DNA of 64,000 nt from CAXXOK01 sp963664595. Its GTDB lineage: Bacteria > Bacillota > Clostridia > Christensenellales > Aristaeellaceae. The stretch covers positions 744,001 through 808,000 of the forward strand of contig CAXXOK010000010.1 in NCBI GenBank assembly GCA_963664595.2, given 5' to 3'. The translations under genes were made by a program, and so were the position numbers. Shown here in pieces: positions 16,317-25,262 of this stretch. The notes beneath the pieces were generated by a model. It had not been told where the DNA came from and ran no database searches. It was given only the letters and a program-made list of their open reading frames with translations. Position 1 is the first letter of the stretch. Every line of letters starts with the position of its first letter.

Positions 16317-18761
16317 CTATTCAACCGTTACCTGAACCTCAACCGAATCGCCTGCGAGGTCTGATTCGAAAATCATTTGTCCGTCCATGGGCTTCCCGTC
16401 CACGACAAGGGATACACTTCTCTTCTCCCCGCCACCGTTGTTGTGAATAGTAATCATAAATTGCCTGCCGCGGAACTCGCGCCGCACACTGACCTTTTTC
16501 ATGTGCGACGGCAGGCAGGGATCAATCATCAATCCCTCGTACTGCGGTTTGATGCCGAGGATGGACTGCGACGCCGCATAGAAGGTCCAGGCCGCCGTTC
16601 CCGTGAGCCAGCTGTTGCGCGCTTCTCCGGGCTTGAAGCTTTCCTTGCCGTTTACGGTTTGGCTGTACACATAGGGCTCGGTGCGGTGCAGCTGCTGATC
16701 CTCAATATACACCGGTGCGGTGCGTTTGAACACGTCAAACGCCCGGTCCCCGTGGCCGAGCTCCGTTTCCGCGATCACAATCCAGGGATTGTTATGGCAG
16801 AAAACCGAACCGTTTTCCTTGTAGCCCGGCGGATAGGAGCTGATTTCGCCCAGGTTCAGCTGATAAGTCTGGTACGCGGGCCAGTTGAGCATTACGCCGT
16901 ATTCGAACAGAAGGTGTTTACGCGTGGAATCCAGCGCTTTTTGCGCCATTCCGTTTTGCTTGCCGATCCCCGCCATGATGCACATGCCCTGCGGTTCGAT
17001 AAAGATTTTGCCTTCCTTGCAGTCATCCGAGCCCACCTTGTCACCGTTGGCATCATACGCGCGGAGAAACCATTCGCCGTCCCAGCCGTATTCCTCCACC
17101 GCTTTGACCATCTTATCCTTCTCAGCTCTGGCATAGGCCGCTTCCGGCCCATCGCCAAGCAGGGTGTACAAATCAATATAGCTGTCCGCCACGCCTACAA
17201 ACATGCCCGCGAGAAACACGCTTTCCGCAATACCTGTATCATGGTTGCTGACGGTTTGAAAGCTTTCGCCGGGTTCCTCGGAATAGCAGTTCAGGTTCAG
17301 GCAGTCGTTCCAGTCTGCACGCCCGATCAGCGGCAACCCGTGCGGGCCCAGGTGTCCGGCGGTATAGCGGAAGGAACGGCTCAGATGCTCTTTCAGCGGC
17401 GCGGCCAGCGACGGATCATTATTGAAATCCACCATCACATCCAGAATGCCGAAATCGCCTGTTTCCTTTAAATAAGCGGCCGCCGCGTAGATCAGCCAGA
17501 GCGGGTCGTCATTAAAGCCATTCCCGGCATCCGAGTTGCCCCGCTTGGTAAGCGGCTGGTATTGGTGATAAGCGCTGCCGTCGGGCAGCTGCGTGGCCGC
17601 GATATCCAATATCCGCTCCCTGGCACGTTCGGGGATCAGGTGCACAAAGCCCAGCAAATCCTGGCTGCAATCGCGGAAGCCCATCCCGCGCCCGATGCCG
17701 CTTTCAAAGTAGCTGGCGGAGCGGCTCATGTTGAAGGTAACCATGCACTGATACTGGTTCCACAGGTTGATCTGCCGGTTGAATTTCTCATCTGCGGACT
17801 CAATGGTAAAGTGGCCCAATAACTTCTTCCAGTACTCCTTTAATCCGAAAAGGTTTTCGTCAAATTGAAAAAAAGAACCGAAGGCTTTCAGCAGCTCATG
17901 CGCGTCCTGCTTATTGATCACATTCGGGGCCTCGAATTTGTGGTCCTTCGGACTTTCACAATACCCCAGGACAAACACAAAGCTGACGCTTTCCCCTGCT
18001 TCGAGTGTGCGGCGGATGTTATGGCTGCCAATCGGCGCCCAGCCATGCGCTACGCTGTTGCGGGGTTTATCCTCCATCACAGCCTGCGGTTTGTCAAACC
18101 CGTTGTACAGGCCCAAAAAGCTTTCCCGGTCCGTATCGTATCCGTCCACCGGGGTATTGACGGCAAACACGGCATAATGGTTACGGCGTTCGCGGTATTC
18201 CGACTTATGATAGATCACGGATCCGCCGTTTTCGAATTCCATCTCAGCCAGCGCATAATTACGCTGAAAATTAGTGTTGTCGTCCTGCGCGTTCCACAGG
18301 CTGAACTCCACGAACGAGTACAGGCTGATCTGCTTCTCTTGCGCGGTTTCGTTTGTAAGCGTCAGTTTGGTTACCTCGGCACGGTAGCCGCGCGGCACCA
18401 TGACGCACTGCTCCGCCTTGAGACCGTTTTTGGAGGACAGGATTGTGGTATAGCCCGTACCATGATGGCACTCATAGCTGTCCAGCTCTGTTTTGCAGGG
18501 CTGCCAGCCGGGATTCCATACACAGTCTCCGTCCCGCAGGTAAAAGTACTTACCGCCAGCGTCGGTTGGCACGTTGTTATACCGGTACCGCGTCAGGCGC
18601 AGCATCCGGGCGTCTTTGTAAAAAGAATACCCGCCACCGGTATTGCTCATCAGCGAGAAAAACGCTTCGCTGCCCAGATAGTTGATCCATGGATAAGGGG
18701 TTTCCGGACAGGTAATCACATATTCCCGGTTTGCATCATCAAAATAGCCATAGTTCTTCAT
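16317..18761 (-). CDS. GH94 family phosphorylase, cellobiose phosphorylase type
   Basis: 814-residue cytoplasmic glycoside phosphorylase that splits cellobiose with phosphate into glucose-1-phosphate and glucose. The start MKNYGYFDDANREYVITCPETPYPWINYLG is the hallmark of cellobiose phosphorylases. The (alpha/alpha)6 barrel holds the GRADWNDCLNLN motif with the catalytic Asp, HDTGIAESVFLAGMF and the TGTAAW phosphate-site region. ATG 18761 lies six bases after GGGAGA; the open frame extends 43 codons upstream without homology. It stands alone with its own promoter. A cellodextrin phosphorylase cannot be fully excluded. Confidence 0.92.
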   Translation of the reverse strand: MKNYGYFDDANREYVITCPETPYPWINYLGSEAFFSLMSNTGGGYSFYKDARMLRLTRYRYNNVPTDAGGKYFYLRDGDCVWNPGWQPCKTELDSYECHHGTGYTTILSSKNGLKAEQCVMVPRGYRAEVTKLTLTNETAQEKQISLYSFVEFSLWNAQDDNTNFQRNYALAEMEFENGGSVIYHKSEYRERRNHYAVFAVNTPVDGYDTDRESFLGLYNGFDKPQAVMEDKPRNSVAHGWAPIGSHNIRRTLEAGESVSFVFVLGYCESPKDHKFEAPNVINKQDAHELLKAFGSFFQFDENLFGLKEYWKKLLGHFTIESADEKFNRQINLWNQYQCMVTFNMSRSASYFESGIGRGMGFRDCSQDLLGFVHLIPERARERILDIAATQLPDGSAYHQYQPLTKRGNSDAGNGFNDDPLWLIYAAAAYLKETGDFGILDVMVDFNNDPSLAAPLKEHLSRSFRYTAGHLGPHGLPLIGRADWNDCLNLNCYSEEPGESFQTVSNHDTGIAESVFLAGMFVGVADSYIDLYTLLGDGPEAAYARAEKDKMVKAVEEYGWDGEWFLRAYDANGDKVGSDDCKEGKIFIEPQGMCIMAGIGKQNGMAQKALDSTRKHLLFEYGVMLNWPAYQTYQLNLGEISSYPPGYKENGSVFCHNNPWIVIAETELGHGDRAFDVFKRTAPVYIEDQQLHRTEPYVYSQTVNGKESFKPGEARNSWLTGTAAWTFYAASQSILGIKPQYEGLMIDPCLPSHMKKVSVRREFRGRQFMITIHNNGGGEKRSVSLVVDGKPMDGQMIFESDLAGDSVEVQVTVE

Positions 18762-18798
18762 ACCCATTCTCCCATGCAAGCAAAATTTCCTATTTAAT

Positions 18799-18827
18799 AG
18801 CATAATTGGTTTTTGGGACATTTGCAA
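18799..18827 (-). promoter_or_regulatory. promoter of GH94 gene
   Basis: On the minus strand TTGCAA (18827-18822) and TATGCT (18804-18799), 17 bp apart, about 30 bp upstream of the ribosome binding site. Confidence 0.6.
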
Positions 18828-18912
18828 CAGAAACTTTGAAGGACACCTGTCCTGATTCCAGCATGTAGGTTTACAATCCATATTAAACAAAGAGGGAGAA
18901 AGAAAAGGAAGA

Positions 18913-18937
18913 ACGATACCGCTAGATCCGGTATCGT
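18913..18937. repeat. perfect inverted repeat
   Basis: ACGATACCG (18913-18921) and CGGTATCGT (18929-18937) with a 7-nt loop. It has no T-tract and lies just upstream of a transposase fragment; role unknown. Confidence 0.6.
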
Positions 18938-18979
18938 GGCGTTGAAGAGCAACACCAGCTGAAAGGAGCCATATTCTTC

Positions 18980-19105
18980 ATGGACAGTATAATGCGGGAT
19001 ATGATGTATCTGCAATCCATCCTTCGCTACAAGAAGAAATATGGCGTCAGCCGTGCATCCAGGAAGTGCTGCAAAGGCTGGGGTCTTACAACTACTTCTA
19101 GATGA
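18980..19105 (+). pseudogene. 5' fragment of an integrase/transposase-like gene
   Basis: A 41-codon frame beginning MDSIMRDMMYLQSILRYKKK and YGVSRASRK. This resembles the N-terminal helix-turn-helix of clostridial rve-type transposases, as I recall them. After residue 30 the resemblance ends and the frame stops. No catalytic domain follows. An AAAGGAG site precedes the ATG. I regard it as a leftover marking the left side of the accessory region. Confidence 0.5.
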
Positions 19106-19254
19106 AATGATAAGGTTGAAGTATCGAATCCATTCGTCCTTAATCCAGACGTCCGCATTCCCATGCAGAGGTGTAATGCGCTGGGGACGATGGGATGCCC
19201 ATGAACATACTGCATTACTATTTGTCCCCGGAGTAAGCAACAGAAGCATACAAC

Positions 19255-19671
19255 ATGACGGATGTCGGCGGGATGATCAAGGACTCGAAAGAAACAGTTA
19301 AATTTCTTTACAGCGAGATAAACCATGCGAACGCCGAATTGACGGACGAACAAAAGTGCATTTTGACCAACGATTTACGCCGAGAAATACTTGATACGGC
19401 GCTTGACACACAATTGGTAATTAGCAATTTCAAAGATAAATATGTGCGAAGCGAAACATTCCTTGATGGCTTTCAAATCGGCACTGTTGCGCTTATTTCT
19501 ACCACGTATGAAAAGCTCCCGAAAGCATACCAATCCGCACATGAAAACGGCGATCACTTTATGACAAACATATACACTTTGTGGAAAGAGATGGGCAAGT
19601 ATAAGTACCTTTCCACACCATACGTAAGCGATACCTGTAACAAAGTTCCTGACGATCTCATTCACGTATGA
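19255..19671 (+). CDS. hypothetical protein, 138 aa
   Basis: No domain recognised. The sequence is hydrophilic and mostly helical (TDVGGMIKDSKETVKFLYSE...), with two cysteines and no signal peptide or membrane segment. The start at 19255 is the first ATG after an in-frame stop and has only a weak ribosome binding site. It lies between a transposase remnant and an IS256 element, so it may itself be a truncated cargo gene. A short in-frame-like tail (HSHGWDTLTEDEKGG in another frame near 19720) hints at further decayed coding sequence downstream. Confidence 0.5.
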   Translation: MTDVGGMIKDSKETVKFLYSEINHANAELTDEQKCILTNDLRREILDTALDTQLVISNFKDKYVRSETFLDGFQIGTVALISTTYEKLPKAYQSAHENGDHFMTNIYTLWKEMGKYKYLSTPYVSDTCNKVPDDLIHV

Positions 19672-19840
19672 AGTCGAATTATGGGGACAGTTCCAGCGCT
19701 TACTTTACGTCGCATAGTCATGGATGGGATACTTTGACCGAAGATGAAAAGGGAGGAATTATTTCAAGTAGTAACCGCGCGGGAACGACCAGCGCAACGA
19801 ATTTTTGGAAAGAATAATCCGAATAATTTCATCTTTTCAG

Positions 19841-21176
19841 GATAGCGTACAATAAAGGTTGCAATTTAGGAAAAGAGAGATGGAAAAACCATTAGGGCTC
19901 CGAAAGAATGAATTGAGAGATACATTCGAAAGGAGAACCCCTAATGGCACAAGGAAAGCGTACCATAAACCTGACGGAATTACTACTGGAATGCATGGGG
20001 AAACCCGACCCAATGCTCAATATGCTGAAGTGGCTCTGCGATCAGCTCATGGAGGCAGAGATATCCGGGCAGTTGGGAGCGGAAAAGAACGAACGCAGCG
20101 AAGGGCGCGGAGGGTATCGCAGCGGCTACCGGCCCAGAAGGCTGGATACACGGATGGGAACAATGTACCTGCTCATACCCAAAGCCAGAAACGGCGGGTA
20201 CATCCCGTTTTTCATCACCGAACGCAAACGAAGCGAAGCAGCCCTGATTGAGGTGGTGCAGGAAGCGTTTGTGCAGGGCGTGTCCACGCGCAAGATCGAA
20301 AAATTGGCCAAGCGACTGGGGATAGAAAACCTGTCGCACAGCCAGGTAAGCGTCATGACGAAGGGGCTCAACGAGCAAGTGGAAGCTTTCCGCAATCGAT
20401 CTTTGTCCGACACACGCTATCCTGTGCTATGGGTGGATGCACTGTATGAGAAGGTGCGTTTCAACGGGAAGGTCGTGAGTATGGCGATCCTGATCGTATG
20501 CGGCGTGAACACGCAGGGAAAACGCGAAGTGCTGGCCGTTGAGCCGATGCTGGAGGAATCCACCAGCAGCTATAAGCATCTGTTCACGCAGTTGAAGACC
20601 CGTGGATTGGAAACGCCTGCACTGGTCGTATCGGACGCGAATGCCGGGTTAATCCGCGCCATCCGGGAAAGCTTTCCCGGTGCGTCATGGCAACGATGCA
20701 AGGTGCATTTCATGCGGGATATCCTCGCCCATGTATCGCACAAAGAAAAGGACACCTTTGCCAAACACCTCAAGGAAATCTGGCTGGTGTCAAGCGCTGC
20801 GCTGGCGAGGCAACGGGCTGAAGAATTAGCGGAAACTTACGAAAAACGCTTTCCCAAGGCCATTGAAACGCTGGACAATGGGTTGGAGGATTCCCTGTCC
20901 TTCTATGGCTTTCCGGATTTGGACGCGCGCAGGATCGCTTCGACCAATATGCTGGAACGGCTTAACAAGGAAATCCGGCGGCGAACACGCGTTGTCGGGA
21001 TCTTCCCCAATCAGGAATCGTATGTGCGGCTCGTGACGACCTACCTGATCGAATACGCTGAGGACTGGTCGGTTTCCCGCGCCTACCTCAGCGAGCAATC
21101 CCTGCAGGGATTGCTCGGCAAAGCCGCTTGATGCATCGTTCGGAGCCCTGAAATTGCAACCTTTTCTTGACACTAG
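19841..21176 (+). mobile_element. IS256-family insertion sequence A
   Basis: Imperfect terminal inverted repeats bound the element: GATAGCGTAC... at the left and its counterpart near 21176, sharing the exact core AAAGGTTGCAATTT (19854-19867, inverted at 21151-21164). One transposase gene fills it. I find no matching target duplication at the two ends, so an adjacent deletion or recombination is likely. Ends are good to a few bases. Confidence 0.8.
19944..21131 (+). CDS. IS256-family transposase (copy A)
   Basis: 395-residue mutator-type DDE transposase. An N-terminal DNA-binding part (residues 1-100, RGGYRSGYRPRRLDTRMG) precedes the RNase H-like core. The first Asp is in PVLWVDALYEKVRF, the second in ALVVSDANAGLIRAI with WQRCKVHFMRDI following, and the Glu lies in NMLERLNKEIRRRTRVVGIFP. 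It appears intact and full length. GGAGAACCCCTA precedes ATG 19944. Sequence identity to the neighbouring IS256 transposase is low, so they are different insertion sequences. Confidence 0.93.
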   Translation: MAQGKRTINLTELLLECMGKPDPMLNMLKWLCDQLMEAEISGQLGAEKNERSEGRGGYRSGYRPRRLDTRMGTMYLLIPKARNGGYIPFFITERKRSEAALIEVVQEAFVQGVSTRKIEKLAKRLGIENLSHSQVSVMTKGLNEQVEAFRNRSLSDTRYPVLWVDALYEKVRFNGKVVSMAILIVCGVNTQGKREVLAVEPMLEESTSSYKHLFTQLKTRGLETPALVVSDANAGLIRAIRESFPGASWQRCKVHFMRDILAHVSHKEKDTFAKHLKEIWLVSSAALARQRAEELAETYEKRFPKAIETLDNGLEDSLSFYGFPDLDARRIASTNMLERLNKEIRRRTRVVGIFPNQESYVRLVTTYLIEYAEDWSVSRAYLSEQSLQGLLGKAA

Positions 21177-21181
21177 CTAAT

Positions 21182-21208
21182 AAAAACCCGCAATCCCTTA
21201 CAGATTGC
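21182..21208. terminator. intrinsic terminator interrupted by an insertion sequence (left part)
   Basis: AAAAACCCGCAATC (21182-21195), loop CCTTA, then CAGATTGCG where the IS begins. The matching remainder CAGATTGCGGGTTTTT lies at 22567-22582. Joined, they make a perfect 14-bp stem with A/T tails on both strands. Confidence 0.8.
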
Positions 21209-22575
21209 GGTACCGTCAATAGTTTTGCGCAAATTGGTCAGCAGCCTTGGTAATGTGAGATCAACCGGCTATGGAATCCGGCATGGAACCGGCATTCTCC
21301 AGATGCTTCATGCTCATGTACATCTTGTTTCCCCATTGGGTGCCTGCGACATGTCGCAGGCGGGCGCACACCAGCATCAGGGCCGAGTTGCCGTCGGGGA
21401 AGGTGCCGACAACCCTTGTTCGCCGCCGGATCTCCCGGTTCAGCCGCTCAATCACATTGTTGGTACGAATGCGCGTCCAATGCTCAAACGGGAAGTCCGC
21501 GTAGGTCAGCGTCTCTTCAATACCATTCTCAACCTTAGCGGCAGCCTCTTTCAGTTTCATCTCTTGCAAAGCCGTAACGACCTGCTTGGCTTTGACCCGC
21601 GCAGCCGCCTTGCTCTCCTGCGCATGGATCGCCTTGAGCATCTTGGCCACCAGCTTCATTTTGGAACGGGGAACTGCGGAGAATACGTTACGGTAGAAGT
21701 GGACGGTGCAGCGTTGGTATTTAGCCTCCGGAAAGACCTCGCCGACCGCTTCCAGCATCCCAAGGCATTTGTCCCCAATGACCAGCTGCACGCCGTTCAG
21801 CCCGCGTCCTTTGAGCCATTGAAAGAAGCTTACCCAACTGATCTTGTCCTCTTTCATTCCTTCCGCTGCCCCGATGACCTCGCGGTATCCGTCCTCGTTG
21901 ACCGCTATGGCAACCAGGATCGCTACATTCTCGTATTCGCCGCCCCAGTTGCGGCGAAGATAGATGCCATCCACATAAACGTATGGGTACTTGCCGCTCT
22001 GCAATGGTCGGTTACGCCAATCCTCAATATGGATATACGCTTTCTTGTTCAGTTCACTGATCGTGGCAGGCGATACCTTGCTGCCCCACAGCGCCTCTGT
22101 GATGTCCTCCACCCGGCGAACGGAGACGCCGGCCAGATACATTTCGATCAGCGCTTCTTCCACGCTACTTTCCCTGCGCCGGTACCGTTCAATAATGGCC
22201 GTTTCAAACGAAGCGCCTTTCAGCTTGGGAACCTTCAGCGTGACGTCGCCGGATGTCGTGGTCAAGTTTCTGGCATAATGCCCCGCGCGGTATCCCTCCC
22301 GGGCTTCCGTGCGTTCGTATTTCGCCGCGTTGGTCAGTTCTTTGGCCTCCTGCTCCAGCAGGTTGTTCAACGTTTCCTCCACACTGCTGCGCACCAGTTC
22401 CTTCAATTCACCCTTGATGATTTCCTCGTTTAGCTGTACTATTTTCTTGGACATGTCGGCAGTTCCCCTTTCGGTGAATGGTTGTGGTGACTTTATTCTA
22501 CCAAAAGGCTGCTGACTTGTCCTTTCTTATTTGTTTTTCAATTTGCGTAACTTATTGTACGTTATCCAGATTGCG
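21201..22575 (-). mobile_element. IS256-family insertion sequence B with 9-bp target duplication
   Basis: The element proper is 21210-22566 (1,357 bp). CAGATTGCG directly repeats at 21201-21209 and 22567-22575, the 9-bp duplication expected for IS256. The terminal repeats share GCAAATTG and most of the outer 20 bases (right end inward GATAACGTACAATAAGTT). The right end also resembles the left end of element A. It carries one intact transposase on the minus strand. Confidence 0.88.
21261..22454 (-). CDS. IS256-family transposase (copy B)
   Basis: 397-residue mutator-type transposase. N-terminal residues 1-100 include EAREGYRAGHYARNLTTTSG; the DDE core shows YPYVYVDGIYLRRNW (first Asp), VQLVIGDKCLGMLEAV (second Asp), YQRCTVHFYRNVFS and NNVIERLNREIRRRTRVVGTFP (Glu). 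It appears full length. GAAAGGGGAAC precedes ATG 22454. It differs throughout from copy A except at family motifs. Confidence 0.94.
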   Translation of the reverse strand: MSKKIVQLNEEIIKGELKELVRSSVEETLNNLLEQEAKELTNAAKYERTEAREGYRAGHYARNLTTTSGDVTLKVPKLKGASFETAIIERYRRRESSVEEALIEMYLAGVSVRRVEDITEALWGSKVSPATISELNKKAYIHIEDWRNRPLQSGKYPYVYVDGIYLRRNWGGEYENVAILVAIAVNEDGYREVIGAAEGMKEDKISWVSFFQWLKGRGLNGVQLVIGDKCLGMLEAVGEVFPEAKYQRCTVHFYRNVFSAVPRSKMKLVAKMLKAIHAQESKAAARVKAKQVVTALQEMKLKEAAAKVENGIEETLTYADFPFEHWTRIRTNNVIERLNREIRRRTRVVGTFPDGNSALMLVCARLRHVAGTQWGNKMYMSMKHLENAGSMPDSIAG

Positions 22576-22615
22576 GGTTTTTCTACCTGGCTTAAGTACA
22601 ACAAAATGATAAAAT

Positions 22616-22669
22616 GCACACCCCTCGCCTATTTTTCAACGATTTGCAGGATGGGGGTGTGCTTTTTTT
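22616..22669. terminator. probable intrinsic terminator
   Basis: GCACACCCC (22616-22624) pairs with GGGGTGTGC (22654-22662) across a long loop, followed by TTTTTTT on the plus strand. It lies just downstream of the minus-strand DUF4209-type gene and may block transcription coming from the insertion sequences. Confidence 0.6.
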
Positions 22670-22695
22670 AGGGGTGTGCAATTTATAGTTCGACA

Positions 22696-24582
22696 CTACG
22701 CTTCCGAGAAATTATTGATCTGCGTTAGTTGGGCATTCACTTTCACAAGAGCCAACCTAACATCGGGCTCAACACCACAAGTAAAAAGTCCTTTTACTAT
22801 TGACGCAAACTCTGGATTAATATTTCGAAAATCATACCCCGTGCCAATAATTTCATTGAGCTTTTCATAAACATAATTCCAAAAATCCACACTCAAAAGG
22901 CTTTGCCTCAATTCAAGTAAATCTTTCTTGTCATTAACTGTAGTGTATACTTTTTCATAAGTAGGATTAAGGAGCCAATAAACAACCTGTAATGGGCGAT
23001 ACTTTTCAAACATCCCATTACACATAATGGTTTTTGCCCCAATCAAGTCGTTGAACAAAGCTCCGAAGTGTTGGTTAACTGTCTCAGCCTTAATGACTTT
23101 GTTATAATAGTCAATGTACCCATGAACAAAATTAATCATTTTTGCCGTTTCACTATAATTGGAAACAAAACGAACAAGGTAAAACATATCAAGTAATATT
23201 TCAGCAGCAAAGGCTTTTACTTGAATTTCATCATAATAAAGAGCTTCAAAAGCTCCATGAGCAATATTGTTACGAATAATGTTATTAAATGAATAATAGA
23301 AATATACTATCGCATCTTGAGATATATTGGTTCCAAGGATATTTAAAAGATCCAGTTTTTCTCTGAGGACAGCTCTAGGATAAAAAGCAAGGTCACTAAA
23401 TCTACGAAAAGTCAACTCATCATAGAGATAGTCACTAATGATCCCTTCCATTTGGACAGGTGCCAAATTAGCAAACAACTCATATTCTTCATGTTCGTAT
23501 AGGTCTATGGTCTTTTGTAGCAAATCCCTTCGACTATGGAGTGTTGGGTTTGAATTGATCAACGCTGATATTTGACTTATAACCATGTAATCAGAAATAA
23601 TTGCCTGCAATTTTATGAAATATTCATTCGGATCTCTTTGCTTAAGTTGGAATAAATCATCTATGCCCGGTAGTGAATCGATCTGTTTTTTTATCTCCTT
23701 TTTAGCTTCTTCAGGATTCCGAAATGATTTGATCCTATATTCCCTTTCAAACGCATCAATAAATGGACTCTGTTTCACCTTGTAAAACAAAGCATATGGG
23801 CGTATAACATTATCTTCTATGGCATCTAACCATATACTGTATGGTTCGAAAAAAGTAAAAATCTCATCTGTGCTGTTACCATGGTCTCTCGCTATACGCA
23901 ATGCGGTGTTTCGCAAGGCCTCTTCGGTTGAGATTGGATCATGAAAATCACAAAACTTTAAGAAGAACGCTTCCAACAATTCGTCATTCTTTGTGATTGA
24001 TTCTCTTTCTGTTTCGAGCAAGCGTAATTCATTAGCCAATTTTCGAACCTTGGCATAATCCGCTTCAATATCTTTTATAAAAGACCCCCTGCTGATAGAT
24101 GCTGCTTTGTTCTTAACTTTGGAATCCGCATCCTCGATTCTTTGAATCTTCTGATCAATAGCTTGAATAGCCGCAGCGATTTGTGCCTTTACTCTACTAT
24201 ATGGCACTACGAATATCTCGTCATATTTCTGGCGAACATCATTAAGTATTGGGCCTGGTATTTTTTCAATAAATGCTATTTTGCAAATTGATGTGTAGTA
24301 ATCAGTGATCCCTTTGGGTTCTGATCTGCGAAACGCAACTCTTTTTATAACACTCTTAAGTATATCCTCGGTAAGCCCATTGACGCTATGCAAAGTTGTT
24401 TGAAAATAGTATTTCCCTAATTCATCCATCGACTGAACTTGAAATACTTTTTCATCATGGATATCGCCTAAACTAAAAATAAAACGATGTGCGTCCTTTT
24501 CTATTTCTTCATGAGGTCGGACCATGTTTAGTTTTGCTCCAATCCTTTTAATATACTTACACAGTCGTCCGAAAAAAATCAT
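22696..24582 (-). CDS. DUF4209-type protein with RNxxxHG motif
   Basis: 628 residues, cytoplasmic, mainly helical, AT-rich. Around residues 425-450 it has NIIRNNIAHGAFEALYY, matching the RNxxxHG signature of DUF4209. The same residues (R437, H442) satisfy the R-x4-H pattern of HEPN ribonucleases, but a HEPN fold is only an inference. A coiled-coil-like Lys/Glu-rich stretch runs through residues 120-200. The start ATG 24582 follows AGGTGA; a GTG three codons upstream overlaps the previous stop. It sits downstream of a DUF1524 remnant and ends the island operon. Function unknown. Confidence 0.75.
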   Translation of the reverse strand: MIFFGRLCKYIKRIGAKLNMVRPHEEIEKDAHRFIFSLGDIHDEKVFQVQSMDELGKYYFQTTLHSVNGLTEDILKSVIKRVAFRRSEPKGITDYYTSICKIAFIEKIPGPILNDVRQKYDEIFVVPYSRVKAQIAAAIQAIDQKIQRIEDADSKVKNKAASISRGSFIKDIEADYAKVRKLANELRLLETERESITKNDELLEAFFLKFCDFHDPISTEEALRNTALRIARDHGNSTDEIFTFFEPYSIWLDAIEDNVIRPYALFYKVKQSPFIDAFEREYRIKSFRNPEEAKKEIKKQIDSLPGIDDLFQLKQRDPNEYFIKLQAIISDYMVISQISALINSNPTLHSRRDLLQKTIDLYEHEEYELFANLAPVQMEGIISDYLYDELTFRRFSDLAFYPRAVLREKLDLLNILGTNISQDAIVYFYYSFNNIIRNNIAHGAFEALYYDEIQVKAFAAEILLDMFYLVRFVSNYSETAKMINFVHGYIDYYNKVIKAETVNQHFGALFNDLIGAKTIMCNGMFEKYRPLQVVYWLLNPTYEKVYTTVNDKKDLLELRQSLLSVDFWNYVYEKLNEIIGTGYDFRNINPEFASIVKGLFTCGVEPDVRLALVKVNAQLTQINNFSEA

Positions 24583-24587
24583 ACAAA

Positions 24588-25115
24588 TCACCTGAATACT
24601 TCAATTTTCCAGATCTCTGTCACTAAACGGCTCAACATGACTTGCCGTTCATCGATAGAAGCTGCTGACCATTCTGTAAATGACTTCAGCTTCTGATTCA
24701 TTCTGTTTATTGACGTGTTGTTTCCTACGACAGTCAATTCTGCAATACTGCTAGTCAAGTAGTATTTGCTTTTTCTATATACATCAGACTTTTGCAAGAA
24801 GAAATCATTACCGGCAACGATATTAATTGGTTTTTCAAGCAATGTGAGATTACCAAGACGAGTTTTATACTCATCGTAGTCAACATCTGGGTTCAAACTG
24901 GTAAAGCTATTTCGTAGATCGCTGTTGGGGTTGTTAGGGAGGATATACTCAATCTCCAGGACTGAGTATTCATCAATTGCTCCGGCAGTTTTGATTCTTC
25001 TATAAGTCATGTTTAGGTATTGTGTTTCTACAACATAAAGTATATGCGCACATTCAGCTTCAACAATTATGCGATTTATTCGCGCCGTAAAGCCAGAATA
25101 TACTCTTGGTCCTCT
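24588..25115 (-). pseudogene. C-terminal remnant of a DUF262/DUF1524-type protein
   Basis: The frame encodes VLEIEYILPNNP...RLGNLTLLEKPINIVAGNDFF followed by K...Y..S residues, the typical C-terminal HNH-like DUF1524 region of GmrSD/BrxU-like modification-dependent nucleases. The usual EHILPQ histidine is Tyr here (EYILP), so the nuclease centre is lost. The DUF262 N-terminal part is absent. The frame is open without a good start from 25115, and ATG 25010 is internal to the conserved region. Possibly an expressed stub, more likely a decayed gene whose former partner is the DUF4209 gene. Confidence 0.65.
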
Positions 25116-25237
25116 TTATCTAGCAAAACAAACTTAGCAAGAAAATCGTTAATCTGTTGATTTGACTGCGGTTGGGATTCACGAACTATAGAGTCCAGTA
25201 TTTCTGCTTGCAAATCTTCAGCATGGAAAAATTCCAT
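25076..25237 (-). CDS. small hypothetical protein, 53 aa
   Basis: A short frame starting at ATG 25237 with a strong AGGAAGGGTG ribosome binding site, 25 bp after the HAD gene. It is acidic and amphipathic (MEFFHAEDLQAEILDSIVRE ... EDQEYILALRRE) with no Cys or membrane segment. It overlaps the DUF1524 remnant frame by 40 bp. Good placement and ribosome binding site support expression as the last gene of the phosphoryl-transfer operon. Function unknown. Confidence 0.55.
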   Translation of the reverse strand: MEFFHAEDLQAEILDSIVRESQPQSNQQINDFLAKFVLLDKEDQEYILALRRE

Positions 25238-25262
25238 AAACACCCTTCCTATCAGGATTTAC

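Noticed and set aside
19841..21176. Target site duplication for IS256 element A
   Set aside because: The 8-10 bp on either side do not match, even when the ends are shifted by a few bases.
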